The notes: generated by a model not told the origin, from the letters alone. A stretch of 64,000 bases of DNA from Allosphingosinicella indica (GCF_900177405.1 NZ_LT840185.1:1169501-1233500); one strand, 5' to 3'; shown: positions 46,414-55,746, counted from the stretch's first letter. Numbers and translations: made by a program.

Positions 46414-48507
46414 TCACTTCAGGCGGGCGGCATACCAGTCGAGATAGCGCTGCAGCCGGTCGCGCACGAAGCTCGGCCGCTTCAGCCCGTGATGCTCGCC
46501 GGGGTAGATGATCATCTGCGTATCGACGCCGCGGCTCTTCAGCGCCTGGTACATCTGCTCGGTGGCGATCAGCGGCACGTTCCAGTCCTGCTGGCCGACC
46601 AGGAACAGCGTCGGCGTCACGATCTTCTGGTTCTGGAAGAAGGGATAGGAGACGCGCATCCACGTCTCAGGCGTTTCCCACGGCTTGCCGAGCTCCAGCT
46701 CATATTCGCGGATATATTGGTCGGTGCCGTAGCCCGCGAGGACGTTGGAGATGCTCGCGCCGCTCGTCGCCGCCTTGAACCGCGTGTCGCTGGCGATGAC
46801 GTAATTGGTGAGCATCCCGCCATAGCTCCACCCGCCGACACCCAACCGCGCGGGATCGGCGATCCCGCGCGCCACCGCATCGTCCACCGCCGCGAGCACG
46901 TCGGGCACGTCGACCGATCCCCAGGCGGCGAAGATCGCCTTGGCATAATCCAGCCCGCGCCCGGTGCTGCCGCGCGGGTTGCTGGCGATCACCGCATAGC
47001 CGTTGGCGGCGAAGAGCTGCCATTCGAACATGAAGCGCATGTCATATTGGCTGGTCGGCCCGCCGTGGATGCGGAGCAGCGCCGGTTGCGGCCCGGATGC
47101 GCCTGCTGCGCGCGTCAGGAAGCCGCCGACTTCGGTGCCGTCGGCGCTCTTCGCCCGCGTCTCGCTCACCGGCGCGAGCGTCACGTCCTTCAGCCATGCC
47201 TCGTTCTGGCGCGAGAGCGGGCGCAGATTGCCGCCCTCCAGCGCATAGATTTCGCTCGGCCGCATGGGATCAGTCATCTGCACCGCGGTGCGTCCCTTGC
47301 CGCCCGCGACGATCGTCTCGATCACCCGCCGTCCGTTGGAGACCGGCGTCACCGCACCGCCCGTCGCCGGCACGCGGCCCAGCCACTGGATGCCGTCATC
47401 CTCGACGATCAGCCGGATCGACTTGCCGTCCGCCGACCAGACGGGATTGGAGACGTTGCGGTCGAGCCGCCCGGTCAGCAGCCGCGCCGGTCCGCCGTCC
47501 GCGGGCGCGACCGCGAGCGTCCGCATGCCGAAATAGACGAGTTCGTCGGGGCCGCCCTGCAGATAGGCGATCTGCTTTCCGTCCGGGCTCCACGCAGGAT
47601 AGCTGTCGGTATCGGGGTCGTTGTCCGCGCCCGCAAAGCGGGTGACCTTGTTCGGCTCGGCACCGCGCGCCGAGGCGGCGACGGTGAAGAGGTCGAAGTT
47701 GAAGCTCCGGTCGGGATCGGCGTCGCGGTTGGAAACGAAGGCGATGCGGCTGCCGTCGGGCGAGAAGACCGGCATATGCTCGTCGAAATCGCCACTGGTC
47801 ATGCGATGCGCGGTGCCGGTGGCGAGATCGAGCAGCATCAGCCGCTGGCGCTGCTTGCCGAGATAGCCGTCGATATCCTGCTTGAAATGGAAGCGGTCGA
47901 TGACGATCGGCTTCGGCCGCTCTTCGCGGTCCTTGGAAGCGCCCGCACCTTCCGCTTTGGCCTCGGGCTGCACGCCGGGCGTCTCTGGGTCGCCGGGGCG
48001 CGGCGGCTGCGGCACCGCCCCTTGTGCCGCCGCATTGCTCGCCGCGGCCGGGTCCGGGTCCGCCACGATCAGCGCGATGCGCTTCGAATCGGGCGACCAT
48101 GCATAATCGACCACCGATCCGGCGAGATCGGCGGAAACGCGCGCCTCGCCGCCGTCGCGGCTCATCAGCCACAGCCGGTCGCGCTCCTTCTCATCGGCGC
48201 GCGAGGAGATGAAGGCGATCGTCAGCCCGTCGGGGCTGAACCGCGGCGTCGATTCGCTCTCGCCGCGCCGCGCGGTGAGCTGCACGCTGCGCGTTCCGTC
48301 CCAGCGCGACATCCAGATATGCGTTTCGCTGCGGTCCTTGGCCACATCGACCGATCCGACCGTATAAGCGACCCACTCGCCAGCCGGGTCGATCGCCGGC
48401 GCGCCGACCGTTTTCAGCCGCGCGAGGTCGTCGAGCCCGATCGGCCGCGCCAGCACCGGCGCCGTGACGACGAGCGCCAGCAGCGCGCCAAGATGAAGTC
48501 CCCGCAT
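46414..48507 (-). CDS. S9 family peptidase (acylaminoacyl / dipeptidyl type)
   Basis: 697 aa with a signal peptide (about 1-20). An N-terminal beta-propeller with repeated FSPDG and WSPDG motifs (about 40-430) is followed by the catalytic alpha/beta domain: GGWSYGG (Ser561), an Asp in LVGQQDWNVP and His in GEHHGLKRP. Secreted or periplasmic peptidase of oligopeptides; which subtype is not certain. It converges with the proline-rich protein gene. Confidence 0.92.
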   Translation of the reverse strand: MRGLHLGALLALVVTAPVLARPIGLDDLARLKTVGAPAIDPAGEWVAYTVGSVDVAKDRSETHIWMSRWDGTRSVQLTARRGESESTPRFSPDGLTIAFISSRADEKERDRLWLMSRDGGEARVSADLAGSVVDYAWSPDSKRIALIVADPDPAAASNAAAQGAVPQPPRPGDPETPGVQPEAKAEGAGASKDREERPKPIVIDRFHFKQDIDGYLGKQRQRLMLLDLATGTAHRMTSGDFDEHMPVFSPDGSRIAFVSNRDADPDRSFNFDLFTVAASARGAEPNKVTRFAGADNDPDTDSYPAWSPDGKQIAYLQGGPDELVYFGMRTLAVAPADGGPARLLTGRLDRNVSNPVWSADGKSIRLIVEDDGIQWLGRVPATGGAVTPVSNGRRVIETIVAGGKGRTAVQMTDPMRPSEIYALEGGNLRPLSRQNEAWLKDVTLAPVSETRAKSADGTEVGGFLTRAAGASGPQPALLRIHGGPTSQYDMRFMFEWQLFAANGYAVIASNPRGSTGRGLDYAKAIFAAWGSVDVPDVLAAVDDAVARGIADPARLGVGGWSYGGMLTNYVIASDTRFKAATSGASISNVLAGYGTDQYIREYELELGKPWETPETWMRVSYPFFQNQKIVTPTLFLVGQQDWNVPLIATEQMYQALKSRGVDTQMIIYPGEHHGLKRPSFVRDRLQRYLDWYAARLK

Positions 48508-48527
48508 GATGTCCCCCTATTTCCCGG

Positions 48528-49193
48528 TCAGACCGCCGGGTAGCGCAGCCGTCCGAGGAAGCGGCTGAGGCTGGGCCGGTGCAAGCTCCCCTGCCGCCAC
48601 TGGGCCTTCCATTTCTCGAACTGCATGACGTTGCCGATCCGCCGGTCGAGGAAGGCGCGTGTCACCGCCTCGTCCTCGCTCTCGTCGTCGAGCCAGACGA
48701 GCGTCGTCGATCCATAGACCCCGGTCAGGATCGCGCGCTTGCTGTAATGGTTGAAGTCGGTCGCGGTATCGCCCGCCAGCCGCCACATCCGGTCCGCCGC
48801 GCGCCAGGCGAGCTTTGCCGCGCGCGGGCCGTTCCGCGGCTGGCCGAGAATCGCCAGCGCGCGGCGCAGCGCTTCCTTGTGCGGCCGCGCTTCGCTGAGG
48901 CGGAACAGCACCAGCTCGCGGATGCGCTCGCGGATCTTCAGCGCCGCGATCCGCTCGGGCGGAAAGGCCTTCGCCATCGCGATGTCGATCGCATCGAACC
49001 AGGCGTCGATCATCTCCACCGCACCGCCCGGAAAGGCGAGCCGCGCGCGATCGGCCGGCACGCCAAGCTCCCCCGCCGCCATCGCCAGCGCCTTCTCGCC
49101 CCACCCGTCGAACACCGCATGCGCCGGAATGCGCGGCGCCAGCGCCTCCTTCAACTCGTCGAGGGTCATGTCGGCAGGTGCGATATCGGTCAT
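48528..49193 (-). CDS. COQ9 family protein
   Basis: 221 aa from ATG 49193. The core matches the COQ9 / rpsU-divergently-transcribed family: GVPADRARLAFPGGAVEMIDAWF, IRERIRELVLFRL, and LTGVYGSTTLVWLDDESED. COQ9 binds lipid and supports ubiquinone synthesis (COQ7 step). Located 20 bases after the start region of the S9 peptidase on the same strand. Confidence 0.9.
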   Translation of the reverse strand: MTDIAPADMTLDELKEALAPRIPAHAVFDGWGEKALAMAAGELGVPADRARLAFPGGAVEMIDAWFDAIDIAMAKAFPPERIAALKIRERIRELVLFRLSEARPHKEALRRALAILGQPRNGPRAAKLAWRAADRMWRLAGDTATDFNHYSKRAILTGVYGSTTLVWLDDESEDEAVTRAFLDRRIGNVMQFEKWKAQWRQGSLHRPSLSRFLGRLRYPAV

Positions 49194-49375
49194 CGCGGCA
49201 AGATGCGCTCGCGGGCGGCGCGGTGCAATCCCATGTCCTACATCACCGCATTCTGCGATGATCGGCGCGTTCGGCTCTTTCGCATCGTCCGCCCGCATCC
49301 CGCCACAAGGCTGCTCCGCCGTATCCCCCATGGCCAGTGCGAACATTGGGAACATTCGCGCTTCGCGGGAGTAAG

Positions 49376-49484
49376 CCCCTCCCCTTGATGGGGAGGGGTT
49401 TGGGGTGGGGTGGCGTCTCCACAGAAGGCGCCAACATTTCCACCGCCACCCCCACCCAAACCCTCCCCCATCAAGGGGGAGGGC
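49376..49484. repeat. C/G-rich double-hairpin element, copy 4
   Basis: CCCCTCCCCTTGATGGGGAGGGG on one side, CCCTCCCCCATCAAGGGGGAGGG on the other, with the inner pair TTTGGGGTGGGG and CCCCCACCCAAA. It occupies the gap between the COQ9 and EamA genes. The rest of that gap (49194-49375) has no convincing gene; a short tandem GAACATTGGGAACATT is seen at about 49342. Confidence 0.8.
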
Positions 49485-49485
49485 T

Positions 49486-50382
49486 TCACGCCGGCGCGCG
49501 TCGCTCCGGCAGCCGAATCAGCACCAGCGCCACGCAGATCAACAACGCCCCAGCGGCGTCGGTCACGCTGAACCCCTCGCCATAGGCCGCCCAGCCGATC
49601 GCCGCGGCGAGCACCGGCTGCATGAGGAGGCCAAGCCCCACCACCAGCGGCGAGAGATGCCCCATCGCGAAGACCAGCAGCCCCTGGCCGATGACCTGGC
49701 TGCCGAGCGACAGCAGGATGAGCGGCGTCCAGTCCTGCGGCACCACCGTCTCGCCCAGCACGAGCGCGGCAATCAGCAGCGGCAGGAGCCCGGCGAGCGT
49801 CGCCAGCGCCAGCACCGGGATCGGCGCCAGCGCCTTCCGCGCCCTATCCACCGCGATCAGGTAGCAGGCGTAGAACACCCCCGCGAGCAGGGTGAGCAGA
49901 TCGCCCGCCAGATTCTGCGGCGACAGTTCGTAGCTCGATCCGAGCAGCAGCACCGTCCCCACCATTGCCAGCGCGATGGCGATCGTCTGCACCGGGCGCG
50001 GCAGCATCCGCATCACCACGAAGCCGTAGGCCGCGAGCAGGAAGCCGCTCATGTTGCCGAACAAAGTCGCGTTGGCGAGCTTGGTGTGGAGGATGCCGGC
50101 ATGCCAGGCGGCAAGGTCGGCGGCGAAGAACAACCCGCCGAGCAGCAGCGTCACCGCCATGCCGCGGGTGATGCCGGCAAAGGGCCGCGGCGCCGCGATT
50201 CGCGCCATCGCGAAGAGGAAGGGCAGCGCGATCGCCAGCCGCCAGAACCCCGCCGCGACCGGCCCGACATCGGCCAGTCGCACCATCCAAGGCCCGAAGG
50301 CGAGCACCACGTTGGCGATCAGCAGCGCCGCAAAGGCCAGCCGCTGCAAACGCCGCGCATCAGGATCGGCCGCTGGGTGCAT
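49486..50382 (-). CDS. EamA/DMT family transporter
   Basis: 298 aa with ten hydrophobic helices in two five-helix EamA repeats (about 15-145 and 155-290). AGFWRLAIALPFLF and the second repeat's PLVVGLGLLMQPVLAA match the drug/metabolite transporter superfamily. Substrate unknown; exporters of amino acids or metabolites are common. The stop lies at the edge of the repeat at 49376. Confidence 0.9.
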   Translation of the reverse strand: MHPAADPDARRLQRLAFAALLIANVVLAFGPWMVRLADVGPVAAGFWRLAIALPFLFAMARIAAPRPFAGITRGMAVTLLLGGLFFAADLAAWHAGILHTKLANATLFGNMSGFLLAAYGFVVMRMLPRPVQTIAIALAMVGTVLLLGSSYELSPQNLAGDLLTLLAGVFYACYLIAVDRARKALAPIPVLALATLAGLLPLLIAALVLGETVVPQDWTPLILLSLGSQVIGQGLLVFAMGHLSPLVVGLGLLMQPVLAAAIGWAAYGEGFSVTDAAGALLICVALVLIRLPERRAPA

Positions 50383-50425
50383 GGCCCCGCGCTAGCGGGG
50401 CGCGGACAAAGGTCAAGCGGCCGGA

Positions 50426-51307
50426 TCAGCCCCGCGCGAAGGCTGCGATATCGGCGGCAAGCTGCGGGGCGTGCGTGGCGAACAGGCCGTGCGGGGCGCC
50501 CTCATAGACCTTGAGTTCGGCGCCCGGGATCAGCGCGGCTGTCGGTCGCCCGGTCATTTCGAGCGGCGCGGAGGCATCCCTGGTGCCGTGGATGACGAGC
50601 GCGGGCCGGTCGATGGCGCGCAGCTCGGCGCGGAAATCGGTCGTCGTCATCGCCTTGTTGCATTCGATCAGCGCCTTCAGCGACGCCGCCTCCATCATCG
50701 CCTTGATCCAGCGGCGCATGCCCGGCGAGGTTTCGGGCAGCACGAAGGGCGCCTCGTTGGCGTCGATCCAGGCGGGAAAATCCGCCGCCATCTGCGCCCG
50801 CGCCTGCGCGAAGAAGGCGGCATCGACACCGCGCGGATTGTCCGCCGTCTTGAGCAGGAAGGGCGTCGCTGCCGGCGCGACAAAGACGAGCTTGGCGATC
50901 CGCCGCGCCTCACGGTGGCGGAGGATGCGGACCAGCTCGCCCGCCGCCATCGAATGGCCGACGAGCACGACGTCGCGAAGGTCGCGCTCCGCCATGACGC
51001 CGGCGAGATCGCCGGCGAGCGTGTCATAATCATAGCCGTTGCCCGCATCGCCCGAACGCCCGTGGCCGCGCCGGTCGTAGGCGATGCAGCGGAAGCCCTG
51101 GTCGCTCAGCGGCTGCATGACATAGGACCACATTTCCGAGGCCAGCGCCCAGCCGTGGACGAACAGCACGGGCCGCCCCTCGCCCCAGTCGCGCACGAAC
51201 AGGCGCGGTGCGGAGTGCAGCGACTTTGCCCGCACCGATGCTGCGCCGGCCGGCGCAGCCGCCAGCGCCGCCAACCCCGTCAGTCCGAAAAATCCGCGGC
51301 GGTCCAT
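50426..51307 (-). CDS. Tat-exported alpha/beta hydrolase
   Basis: 293 aa from ATG 51307. DRRGFFGLTGLAALAAAPAG is a twin-arginine signal. LFVHGWALASEMW, the nucleophile elbow GHSMAAG (Ser119), DASAPLEMTG for the acid and APHGLFATH for the His form an intact triad. Similar to esterases and haloperoxidases of the same fold as the hydrolase at 32203; the two are not close copies. Substrate unknown. Confidence 0.88.
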   Translation of the reverse strand: MDRRGFFGLTGLAALAAAPAGAASVRAKSLHSAPRLFVRDWGEGRPVLFVHGWALASEMWSYVMQPLSDQGFRCIAYDRRGHGRSGDAGNGYDYDTLAGDLAGVMAERDLRDVVLVGHSMAAGELVRILRHREARRIAKLVFVAPAATPFLLKTADNPRGVDAAFFAQARAQMAADFPAWIDANEAPFVLPETSPGMRRWIKAMMEAASLKALIECNKAMTTTDFRAELRAIDRPALVIHGTRDASAPLEMTGRPTAALIPGAELKVYEGAPHGLFATHAPQLAADIAAFARG

Positions 51308-51394
51308 ATGTGCTCTCCCTGTCGTCTGCACCGGAATGGCGCAGCGAGGGAGGCAGAACAATTACGCCTGAGGTAAGCGCTCAGAACGGGCAGA

Positions 51395-51811
51395 TCAGCC
51401 CTGCAGCCGCTTCCGCAGCGCCAGCATCGCCAGCGCCGCCCTGGCCGCCTCGCCGCCCTTGTCCTTGTCGTCGCGGCGGGCGCGGGCGAGGGCCTGGGGT
51501 TCGTTCTCGACGGTGAGGATGCCGTTGCCGATGGCGAGGCCTTCCAGGGTCAGCGCCATCAGCCCACGCGCGCTTTCGCCGGCGACGATCTCGAAATGAT
51601 AGGTCTCGCCGCGGATGACGATGCCGAGCGCGACATAGGCATCGTAGCGGCCGCTCTCGGAGGCCAGCGCGATGGCGCCCGGCACTTCCAGCGCGCCGGG
51701 CACGGTGACGACGTCGACGTCATGGTCATCCAGCGCCGCCTTGGCACCTTCGAGCAGCAGGTCGTTCAGATGGTCGTAGAAGCGGGCTTCGACGATCAAT
51801 ATCCGCGCCAT
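51395..51811 (-). CDS. ribH: 6,7-dimethyl-8-ribityllumazine synthase
   Basis: 138 aa from ATG 51811. [59 protein letters not shown] and [10 protein letters not shown] are the substrate-binding motifs of RibH. It condenses the butanone phosphate from RibB with the pyrimidine product of the RibD/RibG branch. It follows ribB with a one-base gap, so they are co-translated. Confidence 0.96.
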   Translation of the reverse strand: MARILIVEARFYDHLNDLLLEGAKAALDDHDVDVVTVPGALEVPGAIALASESGRYDAYVALGIVIRGETYHFEIVAGESARGLMALTLEGLAIGNGILTVENEPQALARARRDDKDKGGEAARAALAMLALRKRLQG

Positions 51812-51812
51812 C

Positions 51813-53102
51813 TCAATCCTCCGGTTCGGCGATCGGCCGTTCGCCGACGATGGCGAGGCCATAGCCGGACAGCGCGACCGGCGTCAGGTGGCTGTTGGTG
51901 AGCAGGACCATGTCGTGGACGCCGAGCGCCGCGAGGATCTGCGCGCCGACGCCGTAATCGCGCAGCGCATCGCCCTCGCCCGCGGGCGCGCTGCCGGCGC
52001 GGACGTGGAGCGCGCGGGCCAGCGCATCGGGCATCGGCTTGTTGATGACGACGATGACGCCAGCGCCTTCCTCGGCGATCGCCTTCATCGCGCCCTCCAG
52101 CAGCCGCGATCGCGGCCCGGCCTCGGCAAAGCCGTCGCTCAGGAGGTTGAGCGCGTGCATCCGGACCAGCGTCGGCTTGTCCGGATCGATATGGCCCTTC
52201 ACCAGCGCGATCTGCTCGGTTCCGGTCGCCTTGTTGAGGAAGGTGCGCGCGCTCCACGTGCCGCCCCAGCGGCTCTCGAACGCGGCGTCGGCGGTCTGCA
52301 CCACGACATGATCCTTGCGCAGGCGATAGGCGATGAGATCGCGGATCGTGCCGATCTTGAGGCCGTGGAGCTGGGCGAAGGCGATGAGATCGTCCATCCG
52401 CGCCATCGTCCCGTCCTCGCGCATGATCTCGCAGATCACGCCCGATGGGTTGAGCCCGGCGAGCCGCGCGACGTCGACCGCCGCCTCGGTATGCCCGGCG
52501 CGGACCAGCACGCCGCCGTCGCGGGCGATCAGCGGGAAGACGTGGCCCGGCGTCACCAGTGCCTCGGCGCCGTGCGCGGCGTCGATGGCGACGGCGATGG
52601 TGCGCGCGCGGTCCGCCGCGGAAATGCCGGTGGTGACGCCCTCGCGCGCCTCGATCGAGACGGTGAAGGCGGTCTCGTGCCGGGTGCCGTTGTTGCGGCT
52701 CATCAGCTCGAGGCCGAGCTGCTCGACGCGCGACCGGCCGAGCGCCAGGCAGACGAGCCCGCGGCCGTGCTTGGCCATGAAGTTGATCGCGTCGGGCGTC
52801 GCCATCTGCGCGGGGATGACGAGATCGCCCTCATTCTCGCGGTCGTCGTCATCGACCAGGATGAACATGCGGCCGTTGCGTGCCTCGTCGATGATCGCCT
52901 CGGGGCTCGCCATCACGTCGCGCTGCCCGCTGGCGAGGAAGCGTTCGAGCTTGCCGAGCGTGTCGGCGGTCGGATTCCAGTCCGCCTCGCCCAGCTTGCG
53001 GAGCGAATTGGGGTGGAGTCCCGCAGCGCGGGCGAGGCCGGCGCGGGACATGTCGCCCGAAGCGACGAGATCGTGGATCCGATCGATGAGGAGGCTGCTC
53101 AT
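51813..53102 (-). CDS. ribB: HTH-fused 3,4-dihydroxy-2-butanone 4-phosphate synthase
   Basis: 429 aa. Residues 1-60 form a helix-turn-helix ([20 protein letters not shown], then [15 protein letters not shown]), the layout of an XRE/lambda-repressor fold and not part of canonical RibB. The RibB domain (about 63-265) has [19 protein letters not shown] and [17 protein letters not shown], with metal and substrate residues intact. The C-terminal third (about 270-429) is RibA-like but lacks the zinc cysteines, so GTP cyclohydrolase II activity is not expected. Two nested inverted repeats lie immediately upstream. Confidence 0.93.
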   Translation of the reverse strand: MSSLLIDRIHDLVASGDMSRAGLARAAGLHPNSLRKLGEADWNPTADTLGKLERFLASGQRDVMASPEAIIDEARNGRMFILVDDDDRENEGDLVIPAQMATPDAINFMAKHGRGLVCLALGRSRVEQLGLELMSRNNGTRHETAFTVSIEAREGVTTGISAADRARTIAVAIDAAHGAEALVTPGHVFPLIARDGGVLVRAGHTEAAVDVARLAGLNPSGVICEIMREDGTMARMDDLIAFAQLHGLKIGTIRDLIAYRLRKDHVVVQTADAAFESRWGGTWSARTFLNKATGTEQIALVKGHIDPDKPTLVRMHALNLLSDGFAEAGPRSRLLEGAMKAIAEEGAGVIVVINKPMPDALARALHVRAGSAPAGEGDALRDYGVGAQILAALGVHDMVLLTNSHLTPVALSGYGLAIVGERPIAEPED

Positions 53103-53113
53103 ATGCGCCGCGC

Positions 53114-53157
53114 TATCACAGGCTGATGTGATACGGGAGTCGCAAAAATCACATCAG
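53114..53157. promoter_or_regulatory. Nested inverted repeats upstream of HTH-ribB
   Basis: TATCACA-ggctga-TGTGATA (53114-53133) is a perfect 7-base inverted repeat. CTGATGTGAT (53123-53132) pairs perfectly with ATCACATCAG (53148-53157) across 15 bases. The two share the TGTGAT arm. They lie 12 bases before the ribB start and reach the ribE stop codon. Shape and position fit an operator for a dimeric helix-turn-helix protein. Confidence 0.5.
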
Positions 53158-53765
53158 GCTGTTGCAGAAACCTGCATCATCCGCCGCATATAGCGCGCCA
53201 GTACGTCGATCTCGATGTTCAGTGAACGGCCCGGCGCGAGATCGCCCAGCGTGGTCTCGGCCGCGGTGTGCGGGATGACGTTGATCGTGAAGCGGACGCC
53301 GCCGTCTGCCGCATCGGAAACCTCGTTGACGGTGAGTGAAACGCCGTCGAGCGTCACCGATCCCTTGGCGGCGATATAGGGCGCGAGGGCACGCGGTGCG
53401 GTTATCGCGAGGCGGATCGAGCCGCCCGCCGCCTCGACGCTCTCCACCGTCCCGATGCCGTCGACATGGCCGGTGACGATATGCCCGCCGAGCTCGTCGC
53501 CGACTTTGAGTGCGCGTTCGAGATTGAGGCGCTGACCCTCGTTCCATAGGCCGTCCGCGGTGCGCGCGCGCGTTTCGCCGGACACGTCGACCGCGAACCA
53601 GCCCTCGCCCTTGTCGACGACGGTGAGGCACACGCCCGAGCAGGCGATCGACGCGCCGAGATCGACGCTGCTCATGTCGTAGCGCGTGGCGATGCGGACG
53701 CGGAGGTCCGCGCGCTGCTCGACCGCTTCGACGGTGCCGATATCGGTGATGATTCCGGTGAACAT
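53154..53765 (-). CDS. ribE: Riboflavin synthase alpha subunit
   Basis: 203 aa with two lumazine-binding repeats: MFTGIITDIGTVEAVEQ begins the first and GHVDGIGTVESVE the second. GASIACSGVCLTVV and KGSVTLDGVSLTVNEV are the conserved strands. It dismutates two dimethyl-ribityllumazine molecules to riboflavin. The start overlaps the ribD stop by one base (TGATG). Confidence 0.96.
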   Translation of the reverse strand: MFTGIITDIGTVEAVEQRADLRVRIATRYDMSSVDLGASIACSGVCLTVVDKGEGWFAVDVSGETRARTADGLWNEGQRLNLERALKVGDELGGHIVTGHVDGIGTVESVEAAGGSIRLAITAPRALAPYIAAKGSVTLDGVSLTVNEVSDAADGGVRFTINVIPHTAAETTLGDLAPGRSLNIEIDVLARYMRRMMQVSATA

Positions 53766-54733
53766 CAGTTTCGTTCGCGCTCGTAGACTTCCAGCCGGTC
53801 CCTGCCAAGCATACGCGCGCCGGTCAGGCGCCAGCGGCCGTGCGCGGCGGCGAGGTCGGTGAGGCCGATCCAGCCGAGCGCCGACTTGCCGTCGCCCACC
53901 AGGATCGGCGCGCGGTAGATGAGCAGGCGGTCGACGAGATCGGCGGCGAGGAAGGCCGAGGCCGCGGCCGATCCGCCCTCGACCAGCAGGTCGTTGACGC
54001 CCTCCAGCGCGAAAATCTCCTCGGGCGCACCGATCCGCGTCCAGCCCTCGGGCGCCGCGCCGCGGGTGAGGAGGGCGCGGCGCGGGGAACGGGCTTCGAG
54101 CCCGGGCAGCCGCACGTCGAGCCTGGGATCGTCGGCTTCCAGCGTGCCGCGGCCGACCAGGATCGTGTCGCAGCGCGCGCGCTCGAGATGGACGTCGGCG
54201 CGCGCATCCTCGCCGGTGATCCAGCGGCTCTCGCCCGAGGGGAGCGCGATCTTGCCGTCGATCGACATGGCGAGCTTCAGCGTCACGAACGGGCGGCCGG
54301 CGCGGATGCGCGTGAGGAACCCGGCGAGCGAGGCGGCGGCGGCATTGGCGCCTTCGCCCACCACCACCTCGATCCTGGCGTCATTGAGCCGCGCAAAGCC
54401 CTTGCCGTCGGTGCGCGGATCGGGATCGCCGAGCGCCGCGACCACACGTGCGATGCCCGCGGCGGCGATCAAGTCGGCGCAGGCGGGGCCGCGCTCGCTC
54501 CGATGCGCGCACGGTTCGAGCGTCACGTAAAGCGTCGCGCCGCGTGCGCTATCGGCCGCTTCGTCGAGCGCGATCGCCTCGGCGTGGGGCCGCCCGCTGG
54601 ACGCGGTTGCGCCGCGGCCGACGATCCTGCCCTGGTTGACGATGACGCAGCCGACGTTGGGGTTGGGCGCGGTCGTCCCGCGGGCGTCCTCGCCCAGCGC
54701 GATCGCCGCCGCCATCGCCTCCGCGTCAGTCAT
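53765..54733 (-). CDS. ribD: Bifunctional pyrimidine deaminase / reductase RibD
   Basis: 322 aa from ATG 54733. Deaminase zinc motif HAEAIALDEA plus EPCAHRSERGPAC, then a reductase domain (about 145-322) with VTLKLAMSIDGKIAL and RWITGEDARADVHLER. It performs two steps of the pyrimidine branch of riboflavin synthesis. First of the rib genes in the transcript; overlaps the preceding small membrane gene by 8 bases. Confidence 0.95.
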   Translation of the reverse strand: MTDAEAMAAAIALGEDARGTTAPNPNVGCVIVNQGRIVGRGATASSGRPHAEAIALDEAADSARGATLYVTLEPCAHRSERGPACADLIAAAGIARVVAALGDPDPRTDGKGFARLNDARIEVVVGEGANAAAASLAGFLTRIRAGRPFVTLKLAMSIDGKIALPSGESRWITGEDARADVHLERARCDTILVGRGTLEADDPRLDVRLPGLEARSPRRALLTRGAAPEGWTRIGAPEEIFALEGVNDLLVEGGSAAASAFLAADLVDRLLIYRAPILVGDGKSALGWIGLTDLAAAHGRWRLTGARMLGRDRLEVYERERN

Positions 54734-55049
54734 CCATGCCGAGCTTCTTCTCCAGCCGCTGGAACGCGCGCTGCCGTTCCGCGAGCGCTTCCTCGCGCTC
54801 CTTCTGGCGCACCTCCTGCGCGGCCTTGATCTCGTCGTCGCTGCGGTCGGCCTGCCAGCTCTCGACATAGATGAGCTGCTCGCCGGGCATGATGTTGATG
54901 CGCGCGTCGATGATGAAGCCGGCGATGATCAGCGCCGGCAGCACGACCGCAAGCAGGCCGGCGATCCAGTGATGGCGGCTGCGATTGCGCAGGAACGCGC
55001 GAAGATCGGCCCAGAGGACGCGGGGCGGGGAGGGACGGGGGAGCGGCAC
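54726..55049 (-). CDS. Single-helix protein with charged tail, unknown
   Basis: 107 aa. Helix at about 29-47 (IAGLLAVVLPALIIAGFII), then a periplasmic stretch with MPGEQLIYVESWQADRSDDE, and a highly charged helical C-terminus that may form a coiled coil (QEVRQKEREEALAERQRAFQ). Function unknown; it overlaps ribD and is therefore likely co-transcribed. I associate similar sequences with sphingomonads but cannot name a family. Confidence 0.7.
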   Translation of the reverse strand: MPLPRPSPPRVLWADLRAFLRNRSRHHWIAGLLAVVLPALIIAGFIIDARINIMPGEQLIYVESWQADRSDDEIKAAQEVRQKEREEALAERQRAFQRLEKKLGMDD

Positions 55050-55092
55050 GCCGGAGAAGATAGGCGCACCGCCGCCGCCGCGCCAGCCCCGG

Positions 55093-55746
55093 CTAGCCGC
55101 GGATCTGGAAGATCACGGTCATCACCAGGCTGCTCTCGACCGCGCGGCCATCGACCGTCGCCGGGCGGAACCGCCAGGCGCGCAAGGCATGGCGCTGGGT
55201 CGCCTCGAACAGCGAGTCGCTCGGAGCCGCGATCCGCTCGACCGCCTTGACCCGCCCGTCGGCACCGATGGTGAGCCGCACCTGCACGCGACCCTCGATC
55301 CCCTGCCGCTCTGCCGAGGGCGGATAGGGCGGCTGCAGCACCGAGCCGCGATCCATCCGGGCGTCGACGCGCACCGGATCGGGCGTCGGCGCGGGCATGG
55401 GGGTGGGAATGATCGTGGCTTTTCCGACGCCCTCGTCGACGGGGCCGGGAAGTGGCCGTTCGGGCAGCGGCGGATAGATGATGCGATCGACCGGGGGCAC
55501 ATCGACGATCCGGTCGACCACCGGTGTCTGCGGCAGCTCGATCTTGGGCTCGATCTTTTCTGGTGGGTTCTCGGGCGGCGTCACCTCTTCGAGAACGAAT
55601 TTCGTCTTCAGCGGCGGGATGATCTGCTTGATCGGCATGTCCATCTTCGCGAGCGCCAGTGCCGTCAGCGCGGCGGCGTGGACCGCGATGACGACGACGA
55701 CCGTGGCGGGGCTGCCGCGCCGCGGCCTGTAGCCGTGTAATTCCAT
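55093..55746 (-). CDS. tonB: TonB energy-transducing protein
   Basis: 217 aa. Inner-membrane anchor (about 14-32), Pro/Glu-rich periplasmic spacer (about 55-115, PPENPPEKIEPK), and a C-terminal TonB domain (about 130-217) with GRVQVRLTIGADGRVKAVER and ALRAWRFRPATVDGR. It powers TonB-dependent receptors such as the one at 4345. AAGGAG lies 7 bases before the ATG. ExbB/ExbD are not in the window. Confidence 0.93.
   Translation of the reverse strand: MELHGYRPRRGSPATVVVVIAVHAAALTALALAKMDMPIKQIIPPLKTKFVLEEVTPPENPPEKIEPKIELPQTPVVDRIVDVPPVDRIIYPPLPERPLPGPVDEGVGKATIIPTPMPAPTPDPVRVDARMDRGSVLQPPYPPSAERQGIEGRVQVRLTIGADGRVKAVERIAAPSDSLFEATQRHALRAWRFRPATVDGRAVESSLVMTVIFQIRG

Noticed and set aside
49194-49375. 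Short frames in the gap upstream of the COQ9 gene
   Set aside because: No ribosome site and no domain; the region has only a short GAACATT tandem and the edge of a repeat.
53114-53133. CRP (cAMP receptor) site reading of TCACA-n6-TGTGA
   Set aside because: The arms are in the reverse order of the CRP consensus TGTGA-n6-TCACA, so I describe it only as an inverted repeat.
53103-53153. FMN riboswitch ahead of ribB
   Set aside because: The gap to ribE is only 51 bases, too short for the conserved RFN element, and none of its boxes are visible.
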